In this document: one piece after another, positions 36,231 to 46,729 of the stretch
How positions within the stretch are numbered: the first letter of the stretch is position 1
Layout of the letters: each line of letters begins with the position of its first letter
Assembly: GCA_022702705.1 (NCBI GenBank)
Contig: CM040423.1
Location: 46,573,575-46,637,574 of the forward strand
Reading direction: 5' to 3'
From: Papilionanthe hookeriana x Papilionanthe teres
Taxonomy: Eukaryota > Streptophyta > Magnoliopsida > Asparagales > Orchidaceae
DNA: 64,000 nt
Notes under the pieces: generated by a model
Databases searched by the model: none
What the model was told of the DNA's origin: nothing
The model's input: only the letters and a program-made list of their open reading frames with translations
Program-made: the position numbers and the translations under genes

Positions 36231-36639
36231 AAAGCCCGACGCCTATAAATAAAGGGTATTAAATGTAAATAGTGATATTGAATCCTCAATTCAGACATGA
36301 AATGTTGATCTTGATTTTAGTTTCCCACTCATTGAAACCTAGAAAAATCCCCTATGATCTCCCTCATCCTCCTCATTCTTGTGTTGTCCTAACTCAACTG
36401 CCCAATTGCTCACGTCTTATTTTCCATCCCTCTTCCTATCTCTACGCACTTGTTCTCTCTGCTTCTCGGCGCTCCACTCCTTGGGTGTTTCAAGGACAAT
36501 TTTGGTTTCAACACCGTGAAAAGACGCACTAAGCGTAGAGGTTGGCTTTGAGCTTGAGTCATTAGATCTGCTAGGGAAAGGAGCAGATGCAATAGTTGGT
36601 ATATTCAGAGAAGTCCGTCAGGTGAATGTGGAAGTTACT

Positions 36640-37540
36640 TTAAACGAAAGATATTGGCAAAGTGAAAACTCCTACAAGGTTATTTATGGCTAATTCTTAG
36701 AGAAGTTGCAGAAGATTTATCGAGAAAGTGTGAGCAGTGGAAAAAGTTTGCTCAAATGCAAGTTAGACGTTCCCACAAGTTGCAACCTATCATAAGCTCA
36801 TTGTTGTTCATTGTTTGGGACTCAACCTCCCCGAATCATTCTCACCTTTAAAAGGACTGTAAAAGTTCATTTTGGTAGCAATTAATTATTTCTTGAAGTG
36901 GATAAAAGTCAAAACACTCGCTAAGAGCACCACCGCAGTTGTCCGAAACTTCTTTTGGGCAGACCCCATCTGTGGCTATAACCTACCCATGGTAATAATC
37001 ATCAACAACAGGACGGAATTCTACGAAAGAGTAAAAGATTTCTGTCAAAGCCAGGAGATCAACCTAAATTTCACATTCGTTCATCCAATGTAGATAAATA
37101 GGCAAGTCGACGCTGCAACAAAACTAATTCTCAACTTGCATAAGAAGAAAATCGAAGTGGTGTTACATCCATCATGTGGGCACTCAGGACGACGCCCTTG
37201 ACCGTGACCAAATAAACCTCATATATGCTCTCGCACGAGACTAAAGTTTTATTGTTGGTCAAGTACAACCTACATGGTCAAAGGTTGGTTCTAACCTCCA
37301 CATTTGATGAAGGAATGTCGACGAGTGAAAAAATCAACAATGTTGAGATGGAGCTCGCACTCGAGTTGCTAGAAGAAAAGCACACCAAGATGGTCCTCAT
37401 ATAGGAAGAATTAAGAGGTGAACAACTCGCTACTACGATGCTCATGTCCAAAAGAAGTGCTTTAAAGACAAAGATCTCATTCTGAAGAAGGCCAACCGAG
37501 TCGTGCACATCCAAGATGTCGAGAAGGTTGACTAAACATG
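36640..37540 (+). pseudogene. Ty3/gypsy integrase remnant
   Basis: Broken frames read in order as the integrase of plant gypsy elements. The zinc-binding end comes first (EVAEDLSRKCEQWKKFAQMQ, the second Cys of CxxC now Trp), then QPIISS, then the core VAINYFLKWIKVKTLAKSTT, NFFWADPICGYNLP, IINNRTEFY (the usual DNG is NNR), FVHPM and RQVDAATK. Last comes the C-terminal part (FDEGMSTSEK, ELALELLEEK, ILKKANRVVHIQDVEKVD). Several stops and frame changes; a catalytic Asp is lost. RT and RNase H are not seen upstream. Confidence 0.8.
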
Positions 37541-38169
37541 AATCAGTTTGTTCATCATCAGTAAATGAGTTTCCTTAGGAGTCTACAAGCTACAAACATT
37601 TGTTAGAAAAGAAGTACATCGAAGGTGGAGTTGAGATAACTTAAAATGATTATATCCTTAAGTTGTGTATTATGTCACTTATGACTTGCCTTGGAGACCA
37701 ATTTATTAAATTTATTGAATGAATAATTTACCTAAGAATTCTATTTTGGAGTCATCCATACTATAATATAAGCAAGATACACATTATGAGGGGCAGTCAA
37801 CTACTCTTTGGGAAGGCCAGCAGCCCCCGACAGTGGAATCTTGCAAATGCAACTCATGAAACCACAAGAAAGTGAGGCATAAAGGAGAGTCGAATGTCCC
37901 ACAACAAGCAAAGGATAGTTCTCGCCTAAACGAATGAAAAAACACCCTTTATCATAGACATGACTAACTGAACGGGATAACTAAGTGAATCCTTACTCTT
38001 TTCTTATTCGATAAGATAACAAGAAGAATAGTTATCTCTCTTAGCCTCATTCAAGTTATTTTAGTTTGTTTTTCTCTTTTTATTGTAAAATGAGTCGTCA
38101 GTTTGTTAATCGCCGTATACTTCCCTTATTCTAATAAATCTCTCTCCTAAATTAAATCAGTGATTCAAA
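37541..38169. repeat. Probable 3' region of the gypsy element
   Basis: Follows the integrase remnant directly. 37790-38165 has LTR-like composition with a CTCTTTTTATTGTAAAATGAG stretch at 38074 and CTCTCTCCTAAATTAAATC. No partner LTR was found upstream of the integrase. Confidence 0.3.
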
Positions 38170-40200
38170 GGGGAGAGAAATCGAATAAGAAGGGACACAC
38201 GACAAAGTAACAAACAAGTGGGTCATCAGAGGAAGGTTATTCCATGTGGGAATGCCCATATGCTTCAAAGCTCTCACTAAGTCAATGGGCAGAGAGTGAG
38301 TCTCTCACATGCTCATCGACAGACGGAACCCGTGGAATAACCAAAATCATCTTGACAGATATCCCAATACATCAAAGCATGTCTGGGCCATAAGGGTAGA
38401 GGACAAATCGTCGTATCACAAACGGACGGCAACTCATCGACATTGGGTCATCAAGATGATATCGAAGAAGTTAAGGAGCGATAGGGCTCAACGTGGGTAG
38501 TCAAGAAAGGGAAGAGTAAACCTAAAAAGTAGAGAAGGTCGGGTACCACTGACTCATCATCCCAAGCCACTAGGACCCAACACATCCAGAGATTCTCAGT
38601 CAATTATTTGTGAATTTCGCCGTCCACGGGGACCTCGGTAGCCCTAAGGTCAAAAAAACGAAATTCTATCCTTTGACTATCGGTTGAAGCTCCGAGAAGT
38701 GGGACTTATATCCGCCGAGGTGGCAAGAATGCCTCAAGGAAGGAAAAGAAAGGGAGGTTCAAGTACAAAGCTGAAAACACTCTTAACAAAATGACTTACA
38801 CCCCGTCTGGGTCGGGAGTCTTTTAACAACCTGGGTGCCACCAATATAAAAATGTATGTTGGGCTAGTCGGGTTGAAGAAGCACAGGGGATTCTTCTCGA
38901 GACATACAAATATATATGCTCTTATCTAGAGCGGTCCTTAAGTATTGCAGAGTCTCAATTGATATGATTGGGAAGATAGCCATGCATGCAACCAATTTTA
39001 AAACAGTTCGAAGGTCATGTAGAAAAAGTAAAAGTGCAAATTTTAAAGTCCTGAATACTTTATTCCGAGATTTTAATTATCTTAAGTATTTTATTTAGGA
39101 TTTTGTAAAAAAAATTAGGATTTTAAGTTCTAAAGATTCTATATTGCATCTTGATTCCCAAACAAACCACATAAAACAAGCTAAATAAAATATATAAAAG
39201 TCCACGTGCCGCTGGGTCGACAATATATCCCGGAAATGAAAAAGGCAATTGGACTTCGCATATTCATGCCCGATCATAATTCTATACATGAATATCAAAT
39301 GCAAAATTAAGATACAGGGCACGAGTATCTGCTCCTAGTCCCCTCCGTGTGGTTCCCGCATCAAAGTATATCAGAACTCGTGCTCGTATCTTATTTTTGC
39401 TACAGGACTCTCCTAAAGTCTAAAATTACATATGGAGCAAAAGAACAAAGACTTGACCTGCATAAAAACAAATGTCAACAGGGAAATTCATGCATCGAAT
39501 AATGAGTCGTGTATGGTGGGGGAGCTAAATAACACCTGCAAGGAAAGGATTAGTGGAAATCATCACATGCTCCCCCTTTCAAAAATGGCTATGCGTGTTC
39601 ATATATAAAGTCACGGCTGCCTGCAGAAGAACGTCCTAACACACAACCATGCATATCAAGCATGCAGACACACCAAAAGTACAAAATAAAAAATGATCCT
39701 TGGCTAGGGCAACTAATCTAGCAAAATAGCTAGGCATCGAAAAGACTACTTAGCATCCTAAATTCTAGTCTAGTACAACATCTGACGAAAAGTGTCCTAA
39801 TCTAGTATCTAAGCGCACAGGGTAAACTCTCAGGCTACCGTATGACTTAGACGAGGTTGTCGCACCGGCCTCATCGTAAAGATTCAACGGATCTAAACAC
39901 GCCACAGGAAAAGGGTGACATTTTAAAGAGGAGGTCTCACATATAGCCTAACATATATATTTTTAAAAGTAATGTGGATAATACACAAGTAATAAAAATA
40001 TCTGTTTTATAATTTTAAAATAACAGACCATATAATGTGGGCCCGCGACGCACGTTTGAACCCTTGAATCTTTAGTACAGTCATACTTGTGTCAATCCCG
40101 ATGTCCTAACTCATATTGCTCACCGAGATCAACTTGGCAAGCAATGATCATTAAAACATCGCGACCGATACTAGGTTACTCTCCTAACGAGTAGACAATA
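38170..40200. repeat. Second copy of the intron 5 repeat block
   Basis: Collinear and same orientation as 24830-26860. Matched blocks include GGGCAGAGAGTGAGTCTCTC against GGGCAGAGACTGCGTCTCTC, CCCTAAGGTCAAAA against TTCTAAGGTCAAAA, TCGACAATATATCCCGG against TGGCAATATATCCCAGG, and ACTCATATTGCTCACCGAG against ACTCACATTGCTCGTCGAG. Heavily diverged, without coding capacity. Confidence 0.65.
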
Positions 40201-40369
40201 AAAATAACAACAACAATAATACTAATCATACTAAAAGCAAATATTTATTTGTTAAATGCAGCAATATGTTTGGTTTTATTTTTAGATCAAATTTTAGAAA
40301 CTCATTTAAAATAATAGTTTTTTTATAACTGGAACTCATCATGTTGGGCATATTATTTCCCTGGGACAT

Positions 40370-40603
40370 TTGTATGCACCCCACAATTTTTATATATTTA
40401 CATATCTAATAGATAAATTGCTATATTTACATGTATAAATATCAAAATTTTAACTTCAAATCCAAAATACTACTCTCACCAACTTTTAAGTGAAATATAC
40501 ATTTCGATATATAGGTGTATAATATTAAAGTGACATAAATGTAAATATCAAACTTTGAATGTTAGACATGTAAATAGAAGAGTTGTATGGTAAATATGTA
40601 AAT
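40370..40603. mobile_element. MITE family A copy
   Basis: GTATGCACCCCACAATTTT and ATATATTTACATATCTAATA on the left; GACATGTAAATAGAAGAG and GTATGGTAAATATGTAAA on the right. Internal halves are complementary but more diverged than the copy in intron 5. Confidence 0.6.
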
Positions 40604-40730
40604 TTTCTAATTTGCTTTATTTAATTGTTTCATAATTGCTCTGATAATTAAGATATTAGCTTATTTTGCTTAATGATCTCAAAATTTTGAAAAATAAATT
40701 TTCTTGGAAACCTCTAAAGTCTCTGTTTCT

Positions 40731-41114
40731 AGGAAAATTACTGTATATGGATAATGTACGCAGCGCTGCATATGTAATCCCAAATAACCTCCCAATAACC
40801 CATAATAACCCTATGAATAACAACAAAATGGAACCACGGAGTTATTTGAAGGTTATCAGGAAGTTATTTCAGCGTTATTTGAGTTAATGCCCCAATAACC
40901 TCACAAAACCCAGAATAACAGATAAAAAAATATAAAAGTGAAACCGCGGAGGTTATTGGAGCGTTATTATGGGGTTATAGGGAGATTTTTGGAGTTAATG
41001 CCGCAATAACCTCCCAATAATCTCAAAATACACAACCACAGAGATTATTTGCTGATTATTAAGGGGGAGTACATATACAGCACTACGTACGTTGTCCGTA
41101 TACAATAATTTCCC
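40731..41114. mobile_element. MITE family C with perfect 8-bp TSD
   Basis: 384 bp. Left end AGGAAAATTACTGTATATGG, complement of right end GGGAAATTATTGTATACGG. The match continues through GTACGCAGCGCTGCATATGT against GTACGTAGTGCTGTATATGT, a TIR near 48 bp. Flanked by the perfect direct repeat CTGTTTCT at 40723-40730 and 41115-41122. The interior has CCAATAACC / GGTTATTGG in both orientations, as in the 18474 copy. An 8-bp duplication fits hAT, but the ends are not the usual hAT type. Confidence 0.85.
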
Positions 41115-41547
41115 CTGTTTCTGATTGCTGCATTTTCTTATAGAAAATTATAAAGCTGCTGACAGAAAGAAATTGGTTTTTAATGTTAAAATGGGTGTTA
41201 TTATTTTTTTATTAGAAAATAATTATCTTCGAAGTGCAACATCTATGGTCATTTGAGACTACTTTTTATTATTTTTTTTCTTTCATAATTTTATTTAAAA
41301 TAAAAAATATTTAATATGTTAAAACATATTTAATTATTTTCATAAATTCAAAATAACTCTGGGATATTTTGAATACTGTTAAAAGTATGTTAATTTAAAA
41401 ATAAAAAAATTAGAAAACATAAACATAAAAAATACACTAAATAAATATATTTTTAAAATAAAAATAAAAACAAACCCAAGGCAGCAATAGTTTTTGTTTT
41501 TAAAATAATATAAAAATATAGATTGTGAAAATCAGAGCAGACAGTTT

Positions 41548-41590
41548 AAATGTTCAAGATTCAATGATTCAATGATTCAATGATTCAAAT
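41548..41590. repeat. Short tandem repeat, AATGATTC unit
   Basis: About four copies of a 10-bp unit (CAATGATTCAATGATTC). Nothing else notable. Confidence 0.8.
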
Positions 41591-41789
41591 ATAGATTGTG
41601 TAATAAATATTTAAATAATTTTAATATAATTTAAATAATAAAATAATGATATATTAATATTATTTTTTATTCAACAAATAATATTTTAATTTAAGACAAA
41701 ACTTTTGAATCAAAATAAAAAAAATTAGGACATGATATTTTATCTTTTTTGTTTATTTATTTAATATATTATTCTAGCCATCTCATCAA

Positions 41790-42000
41790 ATTATAAGGCT
41801 AAAATTGAATAATATTTGAACCGACTGGTTCTTTAATAACCTAATTGGTTCACTGGTTCTCCAGTTTAACCCCAGTTCAATCTCGATTCTATTAAGAAAC
41901 GGTTCTGTGCTTGCACCGAACCGGTTTACTGACTAGTTCATGATTGAACCGATCGAATTGATTGAACCGACTGATCCGGTCCGGTATCTAATTAAAACAT
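41790..42000. repeat. GAACCGGT-rich repeat
   Basis: Many inverted and direct copies of GAACCG and CGGTTC (GAACCGACTGGTTC, TGCACCGAACCGGTTTAC, GAACCGATCG, GATCCGGTCCGGTATC). This resembles subterminal parts of non-autonomous DNA transposons but no ends were identified. Confidence 0.4.
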
Positions 42001-43738
42001 GATAAAAACAGCTGCCAAGCAAATGTGTGATAGTGATTTGAAAAATAGAACAGCGAAGAAAACTATTAAAAATTATCACACGAGCTAAAGTGTTATTCAT
42101 AACAATTTTTAGTATTTTGATCGCCAAAATATAAAAGTAGTCAGCTCAATTACGTTCGACTAAATAAAAATTAAATAAATTAAATTTTTCTTAATATAAT
42201 TAAATTCATTTTAACTCGTGTATTTTATTAATATTTGCCATTAAAAGTAATAAAATATAATCTAGAAACTATAGACATCGCGTGAGAGAAATAGAAACAA
42301 AGAGAAAGAGAGCCATTTATTATTGTATTAGAACTTCTATGCAGTTTTGTATCCGGATTTCAAATAAGCTCTACCACGTGTATTGACTGACCCTCCCATG
42401 TATTAAATTGGAGGTCTATTTATACATGTAACAGATCCTGATTGAAGTTTTGATGCAATAATTTCTTGGGCACATCAGATCCAACCATGAGAAATACATA
42501 ATGATTACAGGATCATCAATGTTGTTGGGACGTAATGATTTCTCATTTAAGTGTCTGACTCTCCAATTATGTAGCTTTCTAAAGAGTTCTCTTGCCCATA
42601 AAATGATTAATATTATTGATTTATTCTATATAAAAAAAAACATATATATAACTTTATGCAAATCTGATTTTAATTAAAATATTTGTAGTTTATCGAGAAG
42701 AAACTATAAAACTGTTGAAGAATAATCCGAGTTGTGGTGGCTGCCGCAACTAGAAAGCTGTCACTGCACCTAGCCAGTACCGATGGGAAAACGCTGATTA
42801 CAGATCCAGCTTTTTGAAAAATAGGGTGTCAAAACACAGTTTATCCAAATAGACAGAACTGTTGTGCGCCGCTGCCCCAAACAAATGCTTAATTATTACA
42901 TTTCATTGATTCTATCAAAGTATAGACCAATTCAGTTGGGAATAGATTATTATTTAGTAAGTCTTAGTAATATTGTAAATGTTGTGGAAGGAATTTCCCA
43001 AACATAAGAACAGCATCAGTCATAAGGCGGTTATAAACAATAGTTAAGATCACTATAATAAATTAAAACAATTTAAATTATTTAATATTAACAGCAATTT
43101 AAATTACTTAAATATAATGATTTTTTAAATAATTTTTCATAAATAATAAATTTTTATTTTTTTATAAAGTGAGATTTTAAATCAAATATATTTAGATATT
43201 TAAACGTCATTTTTTTTTCTGCTATTAATTTTCACATAAAATGGCACACTCTCACTCGGCGTTTCAGTATTTTTCATTTTTTTCTGCCAATAAAAATCAT
43301 TTTGTTTAAAACAAAATAAATATAATTTAATAAAAAAAGCCAATCAGTCTATCGCTTTTTTGATGGAAACATCTAACAGCAAGCTAGAAAAATAAAATTT
43401 TCCCCAAATTATTAATGCAAAAAAAAATAGTTATAGAAAAATAAAATTGACATATAATCTCCAAAAATATATATATTTGTCAGAAGTCCCCCTCATATTT
43501 GATATTTCTTTAGTTAATAGTAAAATTTAATATTTTTTCCAATATATATATATATTAAAAATTTGACATGAAATAAATTAAAGAGATAATTACATAATAA
43601 TAATCGAACTTTAGAAATTATATATGTTACTATGTAAATTCATATGAGCTGAGAGGTATTTATGTAAATTTTCCTAATTTAAATATTATGAAAAAATTCC
43701 ATTAAATGTAAATTAAATAAAAAAGTGAGAAATAAAAA
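42001..43738. other. AT-rich intergenic DNA downstream of MIR160
   Basis: No coding signal. 42800-42895 resembles the short repeat at 8000-8110. 43440-43680 is A/T-rich with weak family A-like phrases (TATGTTACTATGTAAATTC). Confidence 0.5.
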
Positions 43739-43739
43739 G

Positions 43740-43827
43740 AATGCTTGGCTCCTCATACGCCACCCGCAGTGGCCAGCCTCTGGGCGTGGATTGGTCCACA
43801 CGTGTGGCATACAGGGAGCCAGGCATT
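43740..43827 (-). ncRNA. MIR160: MIR160 precursor hairpin
   Basis: On the minus strand the 88-nt sequence folds into a stem with the mature miRNA in the 5' arm. Mature miR160 is the complement of 43805-43825 (21 nt, TGCCTGGCTCCC then TGTATGCCA), identical to the conserved plant miR160. The 3' arm, the complement of 43740-43760, reads GCGTATGAGGAGCC then AAGCATT, the known star strand. The duplex has the usual few mismatches. The loop contains CACACGTGTGG. miR160 directs cleavage of ARF10, ARF16 and ARF17 mRNAs and so shapes auxin response, root cap, leaf and floral development. The sequence around the hairpin is GC-richer than the surrounding repeats. It contains no open frame, and no other gene lies within 8 kb. 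Confidence 0.95.
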
Positions 43828-43918
43828 GCCCATTTACTTCACCTCCTTTATATCATCACCACAGAGATAAGGCTCCACCATATATACTCTTCTTGCTCGT
43901 TTGAAACCTGCAAAACTC

Positions 43919-44052
43919 GAGAAAATATTACGTCCGGTCGTCTGCACAATGGTCGGGCGACAACCACCTCATCAACAGAAGAGGTGTGTGCCGAGCGGTC
44001 GCTTGGCCATTCATCATCCGCACCTTTTCGACGACGGACGTAATATTTTCTC
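43919..44052 (-). ncRNA. Second long inverted repeat in the pri-miR160 leader
   Basis: GAGAAAATATTACGTCCG at 43919-43936 is exactly complementary to 44035-44052 (18 bp). Inside, AATGGTCGGGCGAC pairs at 11 of 14 positions with GTCGCTTGGCCATT, and CCACCTC with GAGGTGTG, leaving a roughly 10-nt loop. The stem is asymmetric. It lies between the putative promoter and the MIR160 hairpin, so it would be part of the primary transcript. It may be a structured leader, a second precursor of unknown kind, or a small palindromic insertion. No known miRNA was recognised in either arm. Confidence 0.6.
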
Positions 44053-44150
44053 TCTTCTCACATGAAGTGATTTCTAGAGTACACAGGGAACTTAGGGTTT
44101 TGAAAGGAGAGAGGAGAAGATGAGTGGGAGTGTGCTGATGATGGAGGAAT

Positions 44151-44160
44151 ATTTATAAGC
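44151..44160 (-). promoter_or_regulatory. Putative TATA box of MIR160
   Basis: The minus strand reads GCTTATAAAT, about 325 bp upstream of the hairpin. A start near 44125 would give a leader beginning in C/T-rich sequence with AAAACCCTAAG, typical of plant 5' leaders. A (GA)n run, that is (CT)n on the sense strand, lies just upstream at 44184-44203, a common promoter feature. Confidence 0.6.
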
Positions 44161-44183
44161 AACATGGCAGCTTTTCATAGTTA

Positions 44184-44203
44184 CGAGAGAGAGAGAGAGA
44201 GAG
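44184..44203. repeat. (GA)n microsatellite in MIR160 promoter
   Basis: A GA run about 25 bp upstream of the TATA box on the MIR160 strand. GA/CT tracts are bound by BBR/BPC factors in plants, so a regulatory role is possible; that is inference. Confidence 0.8.
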
Positions 44204-44463
44204 GGAGACCGGGTAAATGAAGACATATTGGAGAGATAATTTTATTTTGTTTCTACATTTCAACATGTAGTTGTTATGATTAGGATGATGTTAGCGACAA
44301 TTTAAAAAAATGAGAAAAAATAAGAAATTTTATATATGTTCTATTCAGTTTGGGACTATAGCTTCTTGGAAAGAAACAATTATGATATATTATTAAACAA
44401 AATTTAAGGCGTTAGAAACATGAATTTTCATCTTTTACTGTGAAACAAGATTGTATTTGTAAT

Positions 44464-44775
44464 TGTTATGTATGGCTCATATACCAGATAAGAGACAGAT
44501 ATTGCAGAGGAAATGAACGAGATAATGGAGCACGGGCATCTCTCTAATTAGGGAAATATAGTTAAGTGGATTGCGGATGTAGGGGCAACGCCCTTGCGGT
44601 TCGGTACAGGGGTAAGTTTATAATTACATATTTTACACTAGGAGATGTACTGTTTTCAAGAAATCAAAAAGCCATTGCTGCTCATTGATCCCGATGACGT
44701 ATACACATTGTCAAACCTCGTTAAATTCTTGTGTTCTTGAATGCTATGCATTTTCTTTACGTTAATTTCTCAACA
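44464..44775 (+). mobile_element. Copia-type solo LTR
   Basis: 312 bp beginning TGTTATGTATGGCTCATATA and ending TTTCTCAACA. Flanks GTAAT (44459-44463) and GTATT (44776-44780) agree at 4 of 5 positions. Related to the LTR-like piece at 60606-60890 (shared ACCAGATAAGAGACA, TAATTACATATT and the CATTGCTGCTC / CACCGCTGAGC region). It lies about 300 bp upstream of the putative MIR160 TATA box, in the opposite orientation to MIR160. Confidence 0.7.
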
Positions 44776-45749
44776 GTATTTTGAGAAGAATATTTTTTTC
44801 ATTATTAAGATTAAATAAGACAAATGTCATAATGAAAATTAAGAATAACTAATGCTCCTAATATATGTATTTATTTATTTCTTTTTACTTTCATATGAAT
44901 CTTAAGATTGATGCATGCATGCTTGCAACATTCATTATTTTTCAATAAATAATTAATTTAGAGAAAAAAATAAAATAAAGAAGATATAAAGCAAAGAAAA
45001 GACAGCTAGCTATAGAGCAAAACATCAGGAATGGCTTTTTTTGCTAATTTGATTTTGGTTGCCTGAGCCACTTTTAGATGGAGTTTGTCTCGAGTGCTTG
45101 GATGTACTCAGATTCCCACTTTAGGCAGTCAGGTGATCAGACCATAGCTTTCTTGCTTTTACTCTCCTCCTACAACCTATCACTGTACCATGTTAGCTCT
45201 CCTTTTTACTCTTCTTCTTCCATGGTAACTTTCTTTTAAGTGGTTCAATTTAATTAGGATCAAATAACTTGTAATATCTTTGTTAGAAACATACTAAAAT
45301 CAAGGTTTAGATAGTTCTAAAATTGCCTTTAAATGTTATAAAATTTCAATAAGCATCCAAATTCATGCTTGTGTAAGCGGATTGTATTGGTGATTCTATA
45401 CTGTTTTCTTAGAAAAAGGGCCAATCACTTGTACTAATAAAGCTCAGCTCAGCTCTGCTCTGCTCTGCTCTTACCAAATGTCTATAGCTTCTGGCTTTTG
45501 ATAGCTGCACAAGTTTCATAAGGAATAAGATTTTAATTAACCTAATTCTCATTTCCATAACTTTAGCTGCTAAAGTTTTTAGATTAAACTCTGTTTAGAT
45601 TAATGATTCATTAAAAGCCAAACATGGAATCAGATCAAAATAGGTTAAGCAACACTGTCAGTATATTTATTAGAATAAAGCTTTTGCGCTCTCTCTTTTT
45701 TTCCATGTGGAAGAAGAAATTTTAATTTGTCAGCTTCCTCTGGCACATT
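44776..45749. other. AT-rich intergenic DNA
   Basis: No gene signal. A short (CTCTG)n tract lies at about 45448-45471. Confidence 0.5.
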
Positions 45750-45897
45750 ATTATCGTATGCATAAATTATTATATATTTACATATGTAAAACTTAAGAGT
45801 TTACATTAACAGATGCATAAAGTGTTAAAAATGTAAATACCAACTTTAGGTGGGAGATATGTAAATACATAAAAGTTAGATGGTATGTATGCAATTT
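45750..45897. mobile_element. MITE family A, short copy
   Basis: Left TATATATTTACATATGTAAA; right GAGATATGTAAATACATAAA then GATGGTATGTATGC. The central part is deleted relative to full copies. Confidence 0.55.
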
Positions 45898-46029
45898 TGT
45901 CTTCAATGTGTTATCAGACATATGGAGGGAATGTATGAATTAGTAAAATATTCATTTTTACGTTGTGATAAAGATTTATTGTCTTTTTTTAGCCAGCTAG
46001 CCTGCATTTTCGGTTTTAACATTTGTGGC

Positions 46030-46163
46030 GTTTACAAAAATACCACTTTAAGTCTTATAGATTTACATATCTAACATCTAAACTTTACTATTTATATATA
46101 TATTGCAATTTAGACATTAAATATGTAAATACATAAGAATTAAGTGTTATGTATGTTAATCTT
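46030..46163. mobile_element. MITE family A, short copy
   Basis: GATTTACATATCTAACATCT on the left and AAATATGTAAATACATAAGA then TGTTATGTATGTTAAT on the right. The middle is reduced to a few tens of bases. Confidence 0.55.
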
Positions 46164-46592
46164 CCATATGATCTGGTGGAAATTGTTAAGCTGACCCGGT
46201 CAAAGAAAATGCTTGATTAAGAATTCCTAACAATATATAGGAAAATAATTATAATTATATATTTTTACCACTTCAGCAACAACTATGTGACATATCTATA
46301 CATAATATATGCATATATATATATAGAAATATAAGTATGCAGTAATGACATATTCAGATAGACCAACAGAATCCACTTGGAGATCATGGATGAGAAGAAA
46401 CAACATAAAACAAATCGATTGATTTTATAAGATTTATTAAATAAAAATTGAAGAAAAAAACTATATAGATACATAGAATTAGCAGCAAAGAAAATTTCAA
46501 TGAAAATGATCAATTAAAGAAGCAGAATTAATGAGTTTAAGGCTTACATGGAATGCCTGTCCAGGAAAGAGTCTTGCATTAAATAAGAGCTG

Positions 46593-46720
46593 GGGGGCAT
46601 TTACATACATACCATGATCTGAGGATACCGTCCAATTCCTATGTATTTACGTATCTAACACCTTAATTTTATTTTTTTTACATTTATACCACCCAAAACT
46701 TTCATAGCACACAAAAAAGT
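46593..46720. mobile_element. MITE family A, left half
   Basis: GGGGCATTTACATACATACC followed by CAATTCCTATGTATTTACG, TATCTAACACC and TTTATACCACCCAAAAC, then it stops. It shows that the outer end of the family begins GGGGC. Confidence 0.6.
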
Positions 46721-46729
46721 AATGATCAA

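Noticed and set aside
43741..44043. 100-residue + strand open frame over the MIR160 locus
   Set aside because: It is the antisense of the miRNA hairpin and leader; the conserved miR160/star pair explains the sequence.
43919..44052. Geminivirus-like AATATTAC in a stem-loop
   Set aside because: The motif sits in the stem rather than the loop, is one base short of the nonanucleotide, and no Rep-like frame is near.
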